64,000 nucleotides of DNA from Mikania micrantha (taxonomy: Eukaryota; Streptophyta; Magnoliopsida; Asterales; Asteraceae), in the NCBI GenBank assembly GCA_009363875.1, contig CM018680.1, positions 60,810,700 to 60,874,699 on the forward strand. Reading direction: 5' to 3'. This document shows positions 11,027 to 23,021 of the stretch, in pieces (position 1 is the first letter of the stretch; every line of letters begins with the position of its first letter). A program made the position numbers and the translations under genes. The notes under the pieces were generated by a model. The model was not told the origin of the DNA. It worked only from the letters and a program-made list of their open reading frames with translations, and did no database searches.

Positions 11027-11764
11027 GGGAAAATTACCAAAATGTCCACTTTGACCAGAATTTTAACCAAAATGTCCATTTGACTTTTCAAAAGCAGAAA
11101 TGTCCATTCTCTTTACGGGCGCCGGCGCCTGTGTACTCACGGGCGGCCGCCTGTGTAAGCCCCAATCAGAAAGCGCCATGTGTCCTTAACGGGCGCCCGG
11201 ACCGACCACACAGGCGCCCGAACCTAGTTACGGGCGTTCAAGACTTTTTTTCGGAAAACGTGTCACAGGCGTCCGCCTGTACTTTACAGGCGCCCGCCTG
11301 TAAGTTACAGGCGCCCGCCTGTAAGTTACAGGCGCCCGCCTGTAAGTTACAGGCGCCCGCCTGTAAGTACAGGCGCCCGTACTTTACAGGCGTCCGCCTG
11401 TACTTTACAGGCGCCCGACTATACTTTTTTATTTTTTTATTTTTTTTCTATTTTTTTAAAATTTTTTTTAAACGACTTTTTTATTTTTTTTATTTTTTTA
11501 GGGGCGGACGCCCGTGACAAAGTTGTCAGGGTGGGCCCGACGCCCGTGACAACTTTTTTTTTAAGCGGGCGTTTGTCATTTTTAAGGGGCGTGGGCGCCC
11601 GTTAAGGACACATGGCGCTTTCTGATTGGGGCTTACACAGGCGGCCGCCCGTGAGTACACAGGCGCCGGCGCCCGTAAAGAGGATGGACATTTCTGCTTT
11701 TGAAAAGTCAAATGGACATTTTGGTTAAAATTCTGGTCAAAGTGGACATTTTGGTAATTTTCCC
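11027..11764. mobile_element. MULE-type foldback element with 173-bp arms
   Basis: The left arm 11027-11199 is almost perfectly the reverse complement of 11592-11764. The ends are GGGAAAATTACC/GGTAATTTTCCC, and an exact 9-bp duplication ATAATTAAA flanks it (11018-11026, 11765-11773), which fits Mutator-like elements. The arms switch from AT-rich outside to very GC-rich inside (GGGCGCCGGCGCCTG, GGGCGGCCGCC). No transposase is present. The ORFs on both strands in the arms mirror each other because of the inverted repeat and are not separate genes. Confidence 0.82.
11285..11404. repeat. 21-bp minisatellite in the MULE loop
   Basis: Unit TTACAGGCGCCCGCCTGTAAG, about four good copies plus diverged ones. 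Each unit is itself nearly palindromic (CAGGCG...CGCCTG). Read in one frame the array gives a seven-residue repeat LQAPACK. I treat this as incidental. Confidence 0.85.
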
Positions 11765-12039
11765 ATAATTAAAATCTATAAAATATAAGGCAACATAGAG
11801 ATGTAGATTGTGCTTTATTGATAATCATTTAAAATTTATAATATAATTTTGTATATGATGGTGATATTTCATTGTTTAAACCCTTTTATTGTTTTACAAA
11901 CTTCTAAAATTAAACCCTTGATAACTTAGATTCACCCCGAAGACAAAAATGGAAACACCGAACCATGTATCTTTACTAAAAATATAAAATGTAAATCCTA
12001 ATATAACATCATTAACTTGGAGCACTACTAGAAAAACTT

Positions 12040-13290
12040 GTAATTTGTCACAAAAATTTGCTACGCAATTTTTTTGTCACAAATTGCAACAGAATTGCGA
12101 CAAAATACCGAAGAAATTGATTGAATTAAAAAACATTAAGTTTTGTCACAAATTTGTCGGAATTTGCTACAGATTTCCGACACAAAAAATTTAATTTCAT
12201 TAATTAAATATATTGTCGCAAATGGGTCGTAATTTTCTACAAATTTCAGACAAAAAAAAATTTAATTTAACTAATAAAATTTTTCCTCGCAAATGCGTTG
12301 CAGATTACTACAAATTTCCGACAAAAAAATTTTAATTTAATATAAAAAACATTTCGTCGCAAATTGCCACAGATTTCCGACAAAAATAATTTTAATTTAA
12401 TTAGTAAAATTTTTTTGTCGCAAATGTGTCGCAGATTGCGACAAGATTCCGACAAAAAAAATTCACTTTTATTTAATAGAACTTTTCGAAGCAAACGGGT
12501 TGCAAATTGCTACAAATTTCCGACAAAACAAATTTAATTTAATTAATAATTTTGTTTGTTGGAAATTTGTGTCAAATTTCGACAAAATTCCGACAAAAAA
12601 TGCTTCGGTTAATGAATTTTTCGTCGGAAATGGGTTGCAGATTGCTACAAATTTGCGACAAAAAAAATTTTGCTTTAGTTAGTGGAATTTTTCGTCGGAA
12701 ATGGGTTGCAGATTACTACAAATTTCCGACAAAACAAATTTAATTAATAATTTTTTTCGTCGCAAATATGTTGTAAATTGCTACATATTTCTGACAAAAA
12801 ATATTTTAGTTTAAGTAATAAAAAATTTTGTCGCAAATGTGTCGCATATTGCGAGCAAATTCCGACAAAAAAGTACTTTAGTAAATAGAATTTTTTGTCG
12901 CAAATGGGTAACGGATTACTACAAATTTCCGAAAAAACAAATTTAATTTTAGCTAGTAATTTTTTTCATCTCAAATGTGTCGAATATTGCGACAAAATTC
13001 CGACAAAAATAATATTACTTTAGTTAATAAATTTTTCATCGCAAATGCGTTGCAGATTCTTACCAATTTCCGACAAAAAATAATTTTAATTTAGTTAATA
13101 AAAGTTTGCGTGGCAAATACGTTGCAGACCGTTACAAATTTCCAACAAAAATGGTTTTACTTTAATTAATAAAAGATTGCGTCAAAAATGCATTGCAGAT
13201 TGCTACAAATTTCCAACAAAACAAATTTAGTTTAATTAATAAATTTTTTCGTCGCATATACATTGCAGATTGTTACAAAATCCCCACAAA
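12040..13290. repeat. Left CACTA sub-terminal repeat array
   Basis: About 16-17 diverged units of roughly 70-75 bp. Each carries motifs like TTTGTCGCAAATG, GTTGCAGATTGCTAC and TTTCCGACAAAA followed by an AT spacer. GTCGCAAA and CCGACAAAA recur in both orientations. Such arrays bind the element's accessory protein in En/Spm (family knowledge). Confidence 0.85.
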
Positions 13291-14255
13291 AAAATTAATT
13301 TAATACTCTCGCCACCACAAAGGATGGGCTTAACATGTACCCAAACATCTCTAACAACAACTTGATATGCTTGAAGAAGTAGTAGTGGTGGTCACGACTA
13401 AGGGTGTTTAGGTGTTTAATGTTGGGGGTGATGTTGTTGAGGCTTGGAGCCCCCCCCCCCCCCCCCCCCCAACCACCAATGAGAATCAAACACCTGAATC
13501 CATAGAGATAAACATAAATAAGAGTATGATGTTACCTATTCTTGAATGATCAAAGTTTGTTGTCATAGTCGTTTTTTAGAGCTAATGTGATCATTGTAAT
13601 GTATGCACCCGTAAATTTTGTCATAAAACAACTTTTATGGTTACGTTAAGAGAATTACACATGCTTTTGATAAGTTTATGTATGATGTTCATGAGATTAT
13701 AACAAGTTATGAGCCTTCAAGGAAAGGTTATGTGACACTCTTATACATGCACATTGGTGCAAATATTCCCTACATTGGTATTTGATTCTCCCAGATTAGG
13801 AGGGTTCCTTGGTAGTGACAATCGCAAACCTAGTAACAACAAACATCTTCTAACAAACCTAGCAGCAACAAACACCTCCTAAGCATGCTAAGTTATCAAA
13901 GAGCCCAGTGTGCGATATAACACTTTATTTGAATAGACAAGAGAATTTGTCATAAAGACTCGACCAATGATAGATTTAGCAAGGCACCTAGGGTGCTTGC
14001 TTGATCCATTACGCACTACAACAACATGACAACATGATGCGAGTCAGGAGACAAATGTAACTTATGATTTATAATTTACTTTTATTGTGATTTTTGCATC
14101 TTTTCATGTATTAAACTTGTTATTTTGTTATATAACCTTTAGATTATTTTGATTTTTATTCTTTTTACTTACATATTTACGCTTCATTGATCACTAATCT
14201 TGATTGTAATATTGTTTGTTTATTTACTTATCTTTGTTGATTATGGTATACTATA
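13291..14255. other. CACTA interior without recognisable coding sequence
   Basis: This is where a TNP2-type transposase gene would be expected. Only short frames interrupted by stops are seen, so the gene is deleted or decayed beyond recognition. Confidence 0.5.
13450..13470. repeat. Homopolymer of 21 C
   Basis: Uninterrupted C run inside the CACTA element, preceded by GGCTTGGAG. Its length may not be exact, as such runs are error-prone in sequencing. Confidence 0.9.
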
Positions 14256-14450
14256 TAGGGCTGTAAACGAAGTGAACGAACACGAACGAGCCTTTGTTCG
14301 TGTTTGTTCGTTTAACTTTTAACTTGTTCGTGAATGGTTCAAGAACGCTAACCGAACGGAAATTCTTGTTCGTGTTCGTTCATTAAGGAATTTAGCTTGT
14401 TCACGAACCGTTCACGGATGATAACGAACACATATTATTTAAACAATAAA
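14256..14450. mobile_element. hAT-like fragment nested in the CACTA element
   Basis: It begins TAGGGCTGTAAACGAAG and holds many GTTCGTGTTCGTTC-like repeats, like the complete element at 39043-39602. The right terminus is not clear; GC-rich sequence at ~14640-14790 may belong to it. Confidence 0.45.
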
Positions 14451-15190
14451 AATCAACATTATTAATGTCAAACATAAAAAAATTCAACTACCTAATACTA
14501 TTATAAAAACTAGTCTACTACTTGAATTAAAAAAAAACATAAATATAAACACAACATACAATAAATGAAGACTCTCGTAAACAAAGTTGATAAAAATCAA
14601 CTATTCAGCTTTTGTTATTTAGTCTTCCGAGCGCCAAACTGAAGCGGGAATTGGTAAATTGAGAATTGGGAATTAGGGCTACAAACGGAGGTGTCACGAG
14701 AAGAGAAAAAGGGGCTGGCGGCCGAGCGGGATAGGAGAAGCAGAGAAGGTTCTATCTTCGAGGCTGCAGCGCTAGCCGGAGTTGCTGAACATATTTGTTC
14801 TCTGTGAACGGGTTAGATGTCGCCCCTCTTGTACACTTGGATCTCTCGCCTTGATACACACACTCGTTTGATTGTCACAAGCTGTACAAAATTATATGTG
14901 TTGTATCTTTTCCATCTTGTACTTTGTAATATATAAGTAAATTTAATGGTTAATAACCACTTCTCTTTAATGATGATTTCTTGAAATCAAATCTTTTGGG
15001 GAAGGAATGGTCTTGTTACATATTTGTGCTAGAATAACCTAGAAACAAAACACAAGAGCCATATATTAGTTCCATTTTTCTGTACTGGTAAACAAATCGC
15101 TTATTATGCCGTGCCAAGACAACAAAACAAGCCTTCAAATCAGCAATACATGAACATATCTGATTGTAATATGTTCATTGAAAACGTCTT

Positions 15191-15388
15191 TTGAACAGCT
15201 GGTGTCGTTTTGTTCATTCAAATCGCTTATTATGCCACGCCACTCGGAATGAATGCCCATGCCTTGTTACTGATACCCATTTAATGGAGGAAATGGACGA
15301 AGATGAAGAGCACAGTTTTGAAGAGGAAGAATTTGAAGACAAATATGATACATTGGATGATAATGCTAATGAATTGTTTTTTTTCTGA
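15191..15388 (+). pseudogene. Acidic ORF in the CACTA element, possible transposase tail
   Basis: Sixty-five codons with a strongly acidic C-terminal half (MDEDEEHSFEEEEFEDKYD). It lies just upstream of the Transposase_24-type gene, where the acidic end of the main CACTA transposase often lies. No catalytic or zinc motif is present. I offer it as a remnant only. Confidence 0.25.
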
Positions 15389-15565
15389 CCACCCATCTGA
15401 TGAAGACGAATTTGATTGTTAGGAACATCATTTGTTGTTTGCATTTTAAATTGTTTGCAATTTATTATTTGGTATGTCCACATTTAATTTTTGGATATCC
15501 TAGGGTGTCGATCATATACTTTTTTGTTTGACCATTCTTGTTTTATTAAATGCAGCCTTGTCATT

Positions 15566-18224
15566 ATGTCTAATAGTCATGATACTCGTGGTCATCATGG
15601 TTCACGTGGACGGGTTCCTTGTTTAAGAGATGCACCAAACACACGGAAATCAGTTGATTCTAGCCCTACTAAGCGTGCTACCGACTTACGAAAATACACA
15701 TGTGGGCGGTACACTAGGTGGTGTAAACAGCTTTCTCGTTCTGGCAGTGGTAGTCGCATGAGTGTAGGTGATGGCATGCGTGATACACAGGAAGCACAAT
15801 TTAACAATCAACGCTTAGGGTTGATCCCTGTTGATGAGGATGATGGTTATCATAGTGAGTCAGATGCTGACACTAATAATAGGAATGACATACCTCATGA
15901 TACATCTCAACGTGAGTCGAACTGTGGAGGCAGATCTCATGGAAACTCTGAGAACTTGAATGACGCATCATGTGATGCATCTCATCTCAACTCTATCAAT
16001 GGAGGCGAGTCTCGTGGTACCTCTCAGAGGCCATCTATTGCGCGAATAGGAGATTAATAAGTTAAAATTTAAACATTTTTATCTACCTTACAAATATGTA
16101 GTTGTCTGATTATTTTAATATTGCAGGTTGATAGGTTATTTTTTTCTATTATGTACTTCCTTTGATATATTATAAGTATTTTTTTTATGTTTACAGCTTT
16201 GGGACTCTGAGGCTTGGAGAAAGAAGTCTACGATCTCGAAAAGTAACCGTAATAAAGGTAATGACAAAGCTGCTCGACATACAGGAGGTTCAATAGGATA
16301 CGATGAGTATCGTGCGATAATGGTAAGCTAGACACATTTTTGTAAATTTTGATAATTTTTTTGTCCCAATACTTATTACATGAACTATATTTTGTTATTT
16401 ATGTAGAGAAGGGTCTTCGGTAGGGAACCCAATTTTAGGGAAATATTTCTTCTTACTCATCTTGACAAAGCATCAAAAGCAAAATTGTTGGCCGGGGAGC
16501 TTAACCTTAATAGTGTGGATGAGATGTTATTTTGTAATGATCGATTCAAAGAAGCTTATGTAAGTTATATTTATCTTTTTTATATATTTATCATTTGATT
16601 CTTTAGTACATGATCGATTGTGTTGTTTTGATGAATTATAGGCATCGTACTTGGAGGAAATGATTGAGAACAATGGCTTAGAATTTAGTGTTGATGATCC
16701 CGAAGTGTGGAGTCGTATTGTTGAACCAAATCTCAAAAGGACGAGACGTGTTTATGGGATAGGATCTTCGGATATTAATTACGTGGTGACTGAGATAGCA
16801 TCCTCATCTTCGGGGGTTACACAATGTGATACTCAATATCTATCACAAAAGAAGGTATCTTAATTATATTTAAGAGCATACTCTTTACTTTTTTTTTGCA
16901 TATTTTTGGTAATGAGAACTGTGTTTTAAAGATGATTTTTCACATGTAAGGTTGTTTAACGATTTTGACCCGTTTACCGGTATGCTTAGATGTACTTTCT
17001 TTGTTTTTTTTGGATAAAGGGCTTGACACCTGAAAAATATATAGCCACACTACCCAGCAATCAACCACCCAGCACCACCATGAGGCCAAGGAATAGCAGG
17101 CCCCTCCCCACCTGTACCGAGCCCACTACACAGCCAGCACCACATCTGGACCATCAGCCCCAACCCAACAGAACCCAAAACCGAGCCAATAGGATACATC
17201 AACCCCACACCAGCCACCTCCCAGACACAATACAGCAGGCAACCAAGATCCTTATTCCAAAAAACACAAGGCCTTCCAAGGGACAGATTGCAACCCTTAT
17301 CCAGCCCCACACACCTGCCAAAAAAGATCACCACCCCAATACAACCCAGAACAGCAGCCCTTTCAAGATTCTGTTTAGATTGTAAAGTTAGCTTGTCAGC
17401 TCATGTTTTACCTTTCAAGACTCTGTTTAGATTGTTTTTCATAATTTCTTTTCTTTGCATAATTATGTTGTTGATTGTTTTTATATTTTTTCTTTGCCTT
17501 CATGATCACTCTGATAACTATGATCATGCATGTATATGAAATATATACACTTTCAATATAGAGATCTAACCAATTAGTCACCTATTGAATTAATCTAAGA
17601 CAATTATTTAGTATACATAAAATCTTTATTTGTTCTTTTGGTTTTTAATCTGAATTTTATATCTTCATGATTTAGACAATGATTCATGAATTCTTAGTGT
17701 TTAACCTTCGAGCTGTATTTGTACGAATTTCCAATCAAGAAAATCATAGGTTTGGTTTTGACATTTATAATCAATCTCTTAATGTCAATAGATTTAAACC
17801 ATTTTAATTTATGAGGAATTTTTTTTGTACACGAAATTTGTATTTGTTCATTTGGTTTAAAACATTAATGTGATATCAACATGCTTGAAACATTAAATAA
17901 ATGTGTTAAACTCTTAGATGTTTCTGATTTTTAATAAACAAGTTATAGGTATGACCTTGACGATCAAAAAGTTTTGGCTAAATGGATTCAATGTTGGAAA
18001 TTGAATGAATAGCATTCTACATGTTTAATTCTAATACCAGTTGTTCAAAAAAAATTCTAATACCAAATATGTATGTTTTGTTAAATTTGTAGATTCATGA
18101 TTTGGAAATTCAAATTGAAGCGGAAAGGAGATCAAGGCATGAGCTAGAAGAAGAAATACGAAAAGAGCGTTAGGAACGACTTGAAAAGCAACAACAAATG
18201 AAAGAGATCATGAAATTTATGTAA
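15566..18224 (+). pseudogene. CACTA Transposase_24-type gene (Ptta/En/Spm), broken
   Basis: Exon chain on the plus strand. The start ATG is at 15566 (MSNSHDTRGHHG, acceptor TGCAG just before), with a Ser/Arg- and Asp-rich first exon to ~16050. Exon 2 is 16197-16322 (LWDSEAWRKKS, HTGGSIGYDEY), exon 3 16407-16559 (RRVFGREPNF, FLLTHLD), exon 4 16642-16854 (YLEEMIENNG). All are phase 0 with AG/GT borders. A Pro/Thr/Gln-rich exon from 17020 and a coiled-coil last exon from 18093 (HDLEIQIEAERRSRHELEEE) follow. The W-KKS...HTGGS(I) core is the hallmark of plant Transposase_24 proteins, the accessory CACTA protein. The last exon has an in-frame TAG at 18171-18173, 17 codons before the TAA at 18222. 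The exon 1/2 junction is not resolved. Confidence 0.65.
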
Positions 18225-18439
18225 CGCCCTACTAGTTAGATGTGTTAATTTGGATATTATTAAAAACTTATGTTAGTTTTGGAGACTTTTGGATGTTTAC
18301 TTGATTGTGTTTGAATCTGATTTGCAAAATGTGTTTTACAGTTCCCTTTTTAAAGCAGGTTTTATGTTATTTGCAATGGTTTTGACAAGGAAAAAACTAG
18401 GTGAATTTGGTTTCATTGTTAAAAAGAAAATAACGAATT

Positions 18440-18875
18440 TTGTTGAAATTTCGTCGGAATTGCGTCGCAATGATCACACTTTTTTCGTCGGAATTGAGTC
18501 GTACACTGTTTCGTCGGAATTGGGTCGCAAAATGTTTCGTCGGAATTGGGTCGATAAATCTTTCGTCGGAATTGGGTGGCAAATTCTTTCGTCGGAATTG
18601 GGTCGCAAATTCTTTCGTCGGAATTGGGTCGCAAATTAGTTTGTCGGAATTGTGTCACAACTATTTGCGTCGGAATTTCGTCGCAAATTTGTGTCGGAAA
18701 CAGGTTGGAACTTCCAATGTTTTGTTTTTGTCACAAATCTGTCACATTTTCCGTCGGAAGTTTGTCGGAAATGCATTTCTGACCATGGGTTTTTCGATAA
18801 CCACTTTCCGTCGGAAATCTGTCAGAAATCTTGTTTTGCGACCCTTTTCCGACGGAAATTTGTGTCAGATTTTTG
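18440..18875. repeat. Right CACTA sub-terminal repeat array
   Basis: Units of 31-33 bp with TTCGTCGGAATTGGGTCGCAA, about eight good copies, then diverged TTTCCGTCGGAAATYTGTC units. They share GTCGCAAA/TCGTCGGAA with the left array in opposite sense, but with a shorter period. Confidence 0.85.
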
Positions 18876-19034
18876 ATTTTTTTCTTGTAGTGGAGGTGGG
18901 TTAGGGACAAGGATGATCGACTTTACAACGGCAAATAAGTTAAATTCATTTGTCACATAAGGACTATCTCTGAAAATTTCCAAGCTTTTCAATGGATTTT
19001 TAAAATGTTCAAATCAAGGTGAATATCTAGCGTG

Positions 19035-19652
19035 CACTGGCGGAGGTTTTAAGGGGCTTGGGGTGCCCCAGCTCCTGTAGTTTTTTGGTCAGAAGCCTTA
19101 ATATAATAGTTTTCGAACGGAAAATTTTATAGATATTATGTATGACCCTTTCAGTTTTTCTTCCTAAAATTCCTTGGGCCCCCTAGACTTTAAATATCAT
19201 AAAGTTGAACTAATATTGTAAGTTTAACATTACCTTTAAGAGTTTACACTGTCGGTTGTTATCTCATTCTTTAGTTGATCTTAAGTTTAAAATTTGTTTT
19301 AGTCCTAAAAAATAAAATGGACCCTAACTATTGAACTTTACCTATTACCTTGTTTGAAAAAAAGGAAATCCACCAAAACTCAGTCGACCCAAACATTTTG
19401 TCCCGCCGAATTGTGATTTTTCTTCCGGGTACTCATCTTTCGTCTTAAACATTTTATGTCTTGTTTGATACATACGTATTTATTTTTTTGAATGAAACAA
19501 ATATTTGATATTTTAAAACTTAAAATGTTTGACCCGACCCGAATTACCATTTGCCGACCCGATTTTTTAGCCCGAAAAATAGCAATAAGAAAAAAAAATT
19601 GGCCTATAACTTTCGCTCCCTCCCTTGACATACTTTTGAAGCTCCGCCACTG
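19035..19652. mobile_element. hAT-like element
   Basis: Left end CACTGGCGGAGGT; right end read inward CAGTGGCGGAGCT. Flanking octamers CTAGCGTG and TCTGTGTG match poorly, so this is an old copy. Interior GGGGTGCCCC and GGGCCCCCTAG blocks resemble other CAGTGGCGGA elements. No coding sequence. Confidence 0.5.
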
Positions 19653-19789
19653 TCTGTGTGATGATCATTATTGGGTCGAATTCCAACGGTTGATGCTTTT
19701 GATTAAGAGGGGAATATTGGTGAACTCGAACTTTTGTCCTCTCTACATGGAAATGCTAGAATCAGTTTTACATATATCTTATCATAATA

Positions 19790-20965
19790 CTAGGTTATAG
19801 ACCCTTGTATTACACATGTTTGCGAATAAATATTATGTGATTTTTTGATTATGTCTTTATAAATTATTTAATTAAAATAATAATATTAGTTATATCTTTT
19901 TAATATTAAAAAAATAAAAAAATTGATAAGAAAATGTTCTAAGTATGTGTGTACATGCATGCATGCATACATACATTAAACATTGATGATATTATCATAT
20001 CAGTCTAATACACTGTGTATTACACATATTTGATATAAAAAATAGTTTGTGATAAAAATTTAAAAATTTTGAAATGATATATTGATATAAAATGAATAAA
20101 TTATGTATTAAAAATTACTTTAAGTAATAAAACAGTAATTACAAATTTTAATAACAATAAGAATAACATCAAACGTTCTTAATTTGTAATTATTGAGATA
20201 TTTGAACTAATTACCTTTAAAACTTCAAGTTAATTTTTTTATCTAAAACTAACTATTTCAAATTAAAAAAAAATCTAATTTGAAATTATCATTAAACATA
20301 TAAGATAAAAAATGTAACTCTTATTAGCATTTTTATTAATTTTGATTTATATTTCATTTTATTGAAAAGTATTTATATTTAAAGAAAACTTGTATTTTAT
20401 AAAACTTGTACTTTTTATAATAACGATTTAATATATTTCGTTGTTTTTTAATTTTGATTGTTCGAAAAAAGTTATAATATATAAACTTTTTAAAGTATGT
20501 TTTTAAATTAAATGATTTGATTTTCAATTTATCAATAACTTTTTAATTTGTCAAAGACAAATAACATCATTATTAGTTACCTTGTGACCGAGAGGTCATG
20601 GGTTCGAGTCCTGTCAGAGGCAATTTTAAGGACATCCAGGTGAGGGAAGGAATCTTGAGCTTAATCTCGGGTTCTAGACCAATGGGGGGCGAGGGTTTAC
20701 CTATTCCACGGGGTTCCCGCGCATTTTGTGTGGCCGTGTCTTACCTCTGCCCGGTGGGCCCTGTTAAGACAACATACGTGGTATATAGGATCATCACCGT
20801 TCAAAAAAAATTAGTTATTATTAATATAATCGTTTAATATGAGAGATAATATAATTATTTAATTAAAGATACTTAAGTGATAGTATAAAAAATTGACAAG
20901 TGTCAAGATAGACTTAGAATGTGCCAAGTGTCCAATAAAGATTTTTGTTTATTATAGTAGTAAGA
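19790..20965 (-). mobile_element. Non-autonomous Helitron carrying a SINE
   Basis: On the minus strand it starts A|TCTTACTACTATAATAAA (20965) and ends ...TATAACCTAG|T (19790), so it lies between A and T. The 5' and 3' sequences match the short Helitron at 34397-34750. The terminal hairpin is degenerate (CATGTGTAATACAAGGG). A SINE (20580-20809) has inserted into it. No RepHel coding sequence. Confidence 0.65.
20580..20809 (+). mobile_element. SINE, 5'-truncated head
   Basis: B box GGTTCGAGTCC preceded by CTTGTGACCGAGAGGTCATG, a tRNA-like head, then a GC-rich body and an A tail. Flanked by ATTAGTTA (20572-20579, 20810-20817). The A box is incomplete at the start. The 79-codon ORF over it is not a gene. 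Confidence 0.72.
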
Positions 20966-21009
20966 TAAGATAAGATGTGTCAATTGTTGTATGGCAAAGA
21001 ATAAGTTCA

Positions 21010-21375
21010 TGGGTGTTAATTTAACCAATTTGTGCATTCACTATCAAAGACCAACTGGATTTACATTGTCATGTTTCATCTAAACATATGAAACGAGTGG
21101 TGATTCATATCATTATGCGCACAACTCTTTGGTGCATTTGGCTAGCAAGAAACAAGGAGATCATTAACAATCATAAGGTCTAGATAAACTGTATTATGAA
21201 AGAAACAAAAGTCTTAAGTTACCTTTAGGTGAAGAATAGTTCAAGATTGGGTATTATTCAGTGGATGTCTATAGTATTGGTGATTGTTTGTAACTAGGGT
21301 GTTTTATGTGTTTAGCATCTTGCTAATCCATCTTGGTGAATAAAATGATTTCAGTCTTTAAAAAAAACAAAAAAT
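21010..21375 (+). mobile_element. 5'-truncated LINE tail
   Basis: A short frame translates TTLWCIWLARNKEII and then a stop, the W-x-IW-ARN(x)E pattern at the end of plant L1-type reverse transcriptase ORFs. A 3' UTR follows with TTAGCATCTTGCTAATCC and AATAAAATGATTTC, then an A-rich tail at 21359-21375. No target duplication was found. Confidence 0.6.
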
Positions 21376-21828
21376 ATAACATTACTAAATAAATTAATCA
21401 TCATAATATTGTATCTTTATGAGAACTTTTATGGTTTATCATTATTATAATTCAGAACGGTTAAAACTATTACATTTTCTTTCTTGTTAAATAAATTGAC
21501 AAAATCACTTCTGTATCAATTTTTTTCATTCATTTATTTTTATTGTCTTTATATCTGCTCTTTTTTATTTTAAATTTAGCTTCCTTTTATACATATCTTT
21601 TTCTTTTTAAATAGTTCAATAAAAATCAATATGAAACACAAAAGATTGTTAGGAACATCAATTTTGAAATTTGTAAATTCTAATTAATTGTATTAACTTG
21701 TCTTTTTAATTTTTAAAAACAAATTAGTATGAAAAAAGCGTATCTAATTTTTAATAGCAAAATGAAATAAGATCCATTATTTATTTTAAGAATATACTGC
21801 TAAATAAATAAAGCAGGTTTATTATTTT
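21376..21828. other. AT-rich DNA, no feature seen
   Basis: No ORF or repeat ends recognised between the LINE tail and the solo LTR. Confidence 0.5.
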
Positions 21829-23021
21829 AAAACTGTAACAACCGAAGAATTAGTATATTTGATCGTGTATGAAATTCACGTTGACTTGACAACTGAAATT
21901 ACTATAGAATGATAGTAAGCGGGAAATGGTGAACGTGGGCGAAAACCGTGCGCGAAACAGAGTTACGGATTTTCCGGAATCGCGAAACGAAGAAAAATTT
22001 CTAAGTGTTGGACGACTGGACTCATCGTGGTACGCGATGGAGGGTTGAGGATACTTCGCGGTACGCGATGGACCAAAAATATCTAAGATTCCTCCGGAAA
22101 TCTTCGCGGTACGCGAAGCCCTTTTTGGCTTCTCGTCACGGTACGCGACGAGTGAGGCGGTGCAGTGGATCATATCTCTTCATCAGATCATGCAGAAAAT
22201 TAAAATTTTATACACATCTCGAACATACTCGCTCAAGAACACCACCAGACGAGTTTTTCATCATCCAAACTCAAACTTGAAGCTGCCAGAGTCGACGGAT
22301 CGCACCAGGGAACGTGTTTACAAGTCATGATCGTTGTTTTAGCCGTAGAACTCCGTCAGATTAGCTGGTAATGGTTCGTTTTACCCTTCTAGTTTGATTT
22401 TGATTGATTAGATCTTGATTTTGAACGTAATGACATAGTTAGGATTGTTGATTATTGCCTAGATGATGGCTAGGATTGATTAGAAATGAAGAACACGATG
22501 TTCTAACGGTTAAATCCTTGTTTTGATCCGTTGTAATGCCCGGTTTGCATGAAATCACAAACTATGATTATAATGGTTTAATCCATTTGATTATGACAAT
22601 GTAGGTGATTACTTGGTTAATCTTTGAAATGCAAAGGTTAAATCTAAGTATTTCAAACTAATCACAATCATTAACATACTTATTGGAACGAGTATCTGAT
22701 GTTTATGATAACAGTCAGATTAGTATGTTAAACATGGTTATTAAACCTATCCTAAGACTACATTGTGATGTTTCATGATATCTGGGTAATCAATGATAAG
22801 GATTGATCATTTCTAAGCCATTAATCTGTTTAGTAACTGTTTTAGCATTATAATCAAGAACATTAACTATTTGATGACTTTTAAGGCAATGTCTTTGACA
22901 TTGAACGTTCAGAAAGATCTAATCAGTAGGTTAAAACATAAATAATTTATTAAGTGTAAACTAATGCAGAATTACACCATTAGTACCAGTTTATGAGGAA
23001 TCTTGCTACTGTAAGATATCA

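Larger units (their letters stand above)
12023..18892 (+). mobile_element. Complete-ended CACTA transposon, 6.87 kb
   Basis: The left end is CACTACTAGAAAAACTTG and the right end, read inward on the minus strand, is CACTACAAGAAAAAAA. The 3-bp duplication GAG flanks both sides (12020-12022, 18893-18895). Both ends carry arrays of short sub-terminal repeats, as expected for CACTA (En/Spm) binding sites. Inside is a decayed plus-strand gene of the Transposase_24 type. No TNP2-type catalytic transposase is visible between 13300 and 15190, so the copy is probably immobile alone. It contains a later hAT-like insertion near 14256. Confidence 0.88.

Noticed and set aside
11080..11711. ORFs of 145 and 61 codons on opposite strands with shared first 40 residues
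   Set aside because: They are the two arms of one inverted repeat; the LQAPACK repeat comes from the 21-bp minisatellite. No start context or homology.
17050..17385. Pro/Thr/Gln-rich ORF as a separate gene
   Set aside because: It continues in phase from the splice acceptor of the CACTA gene and has no independent signal; it is treated as an exon of that pseudogene.
18289..18904. Several overlapping ORFs with a repeated FVGIG / SSELG pattern
   Set aside because: Frames of the right CACTA sub-terminal array.
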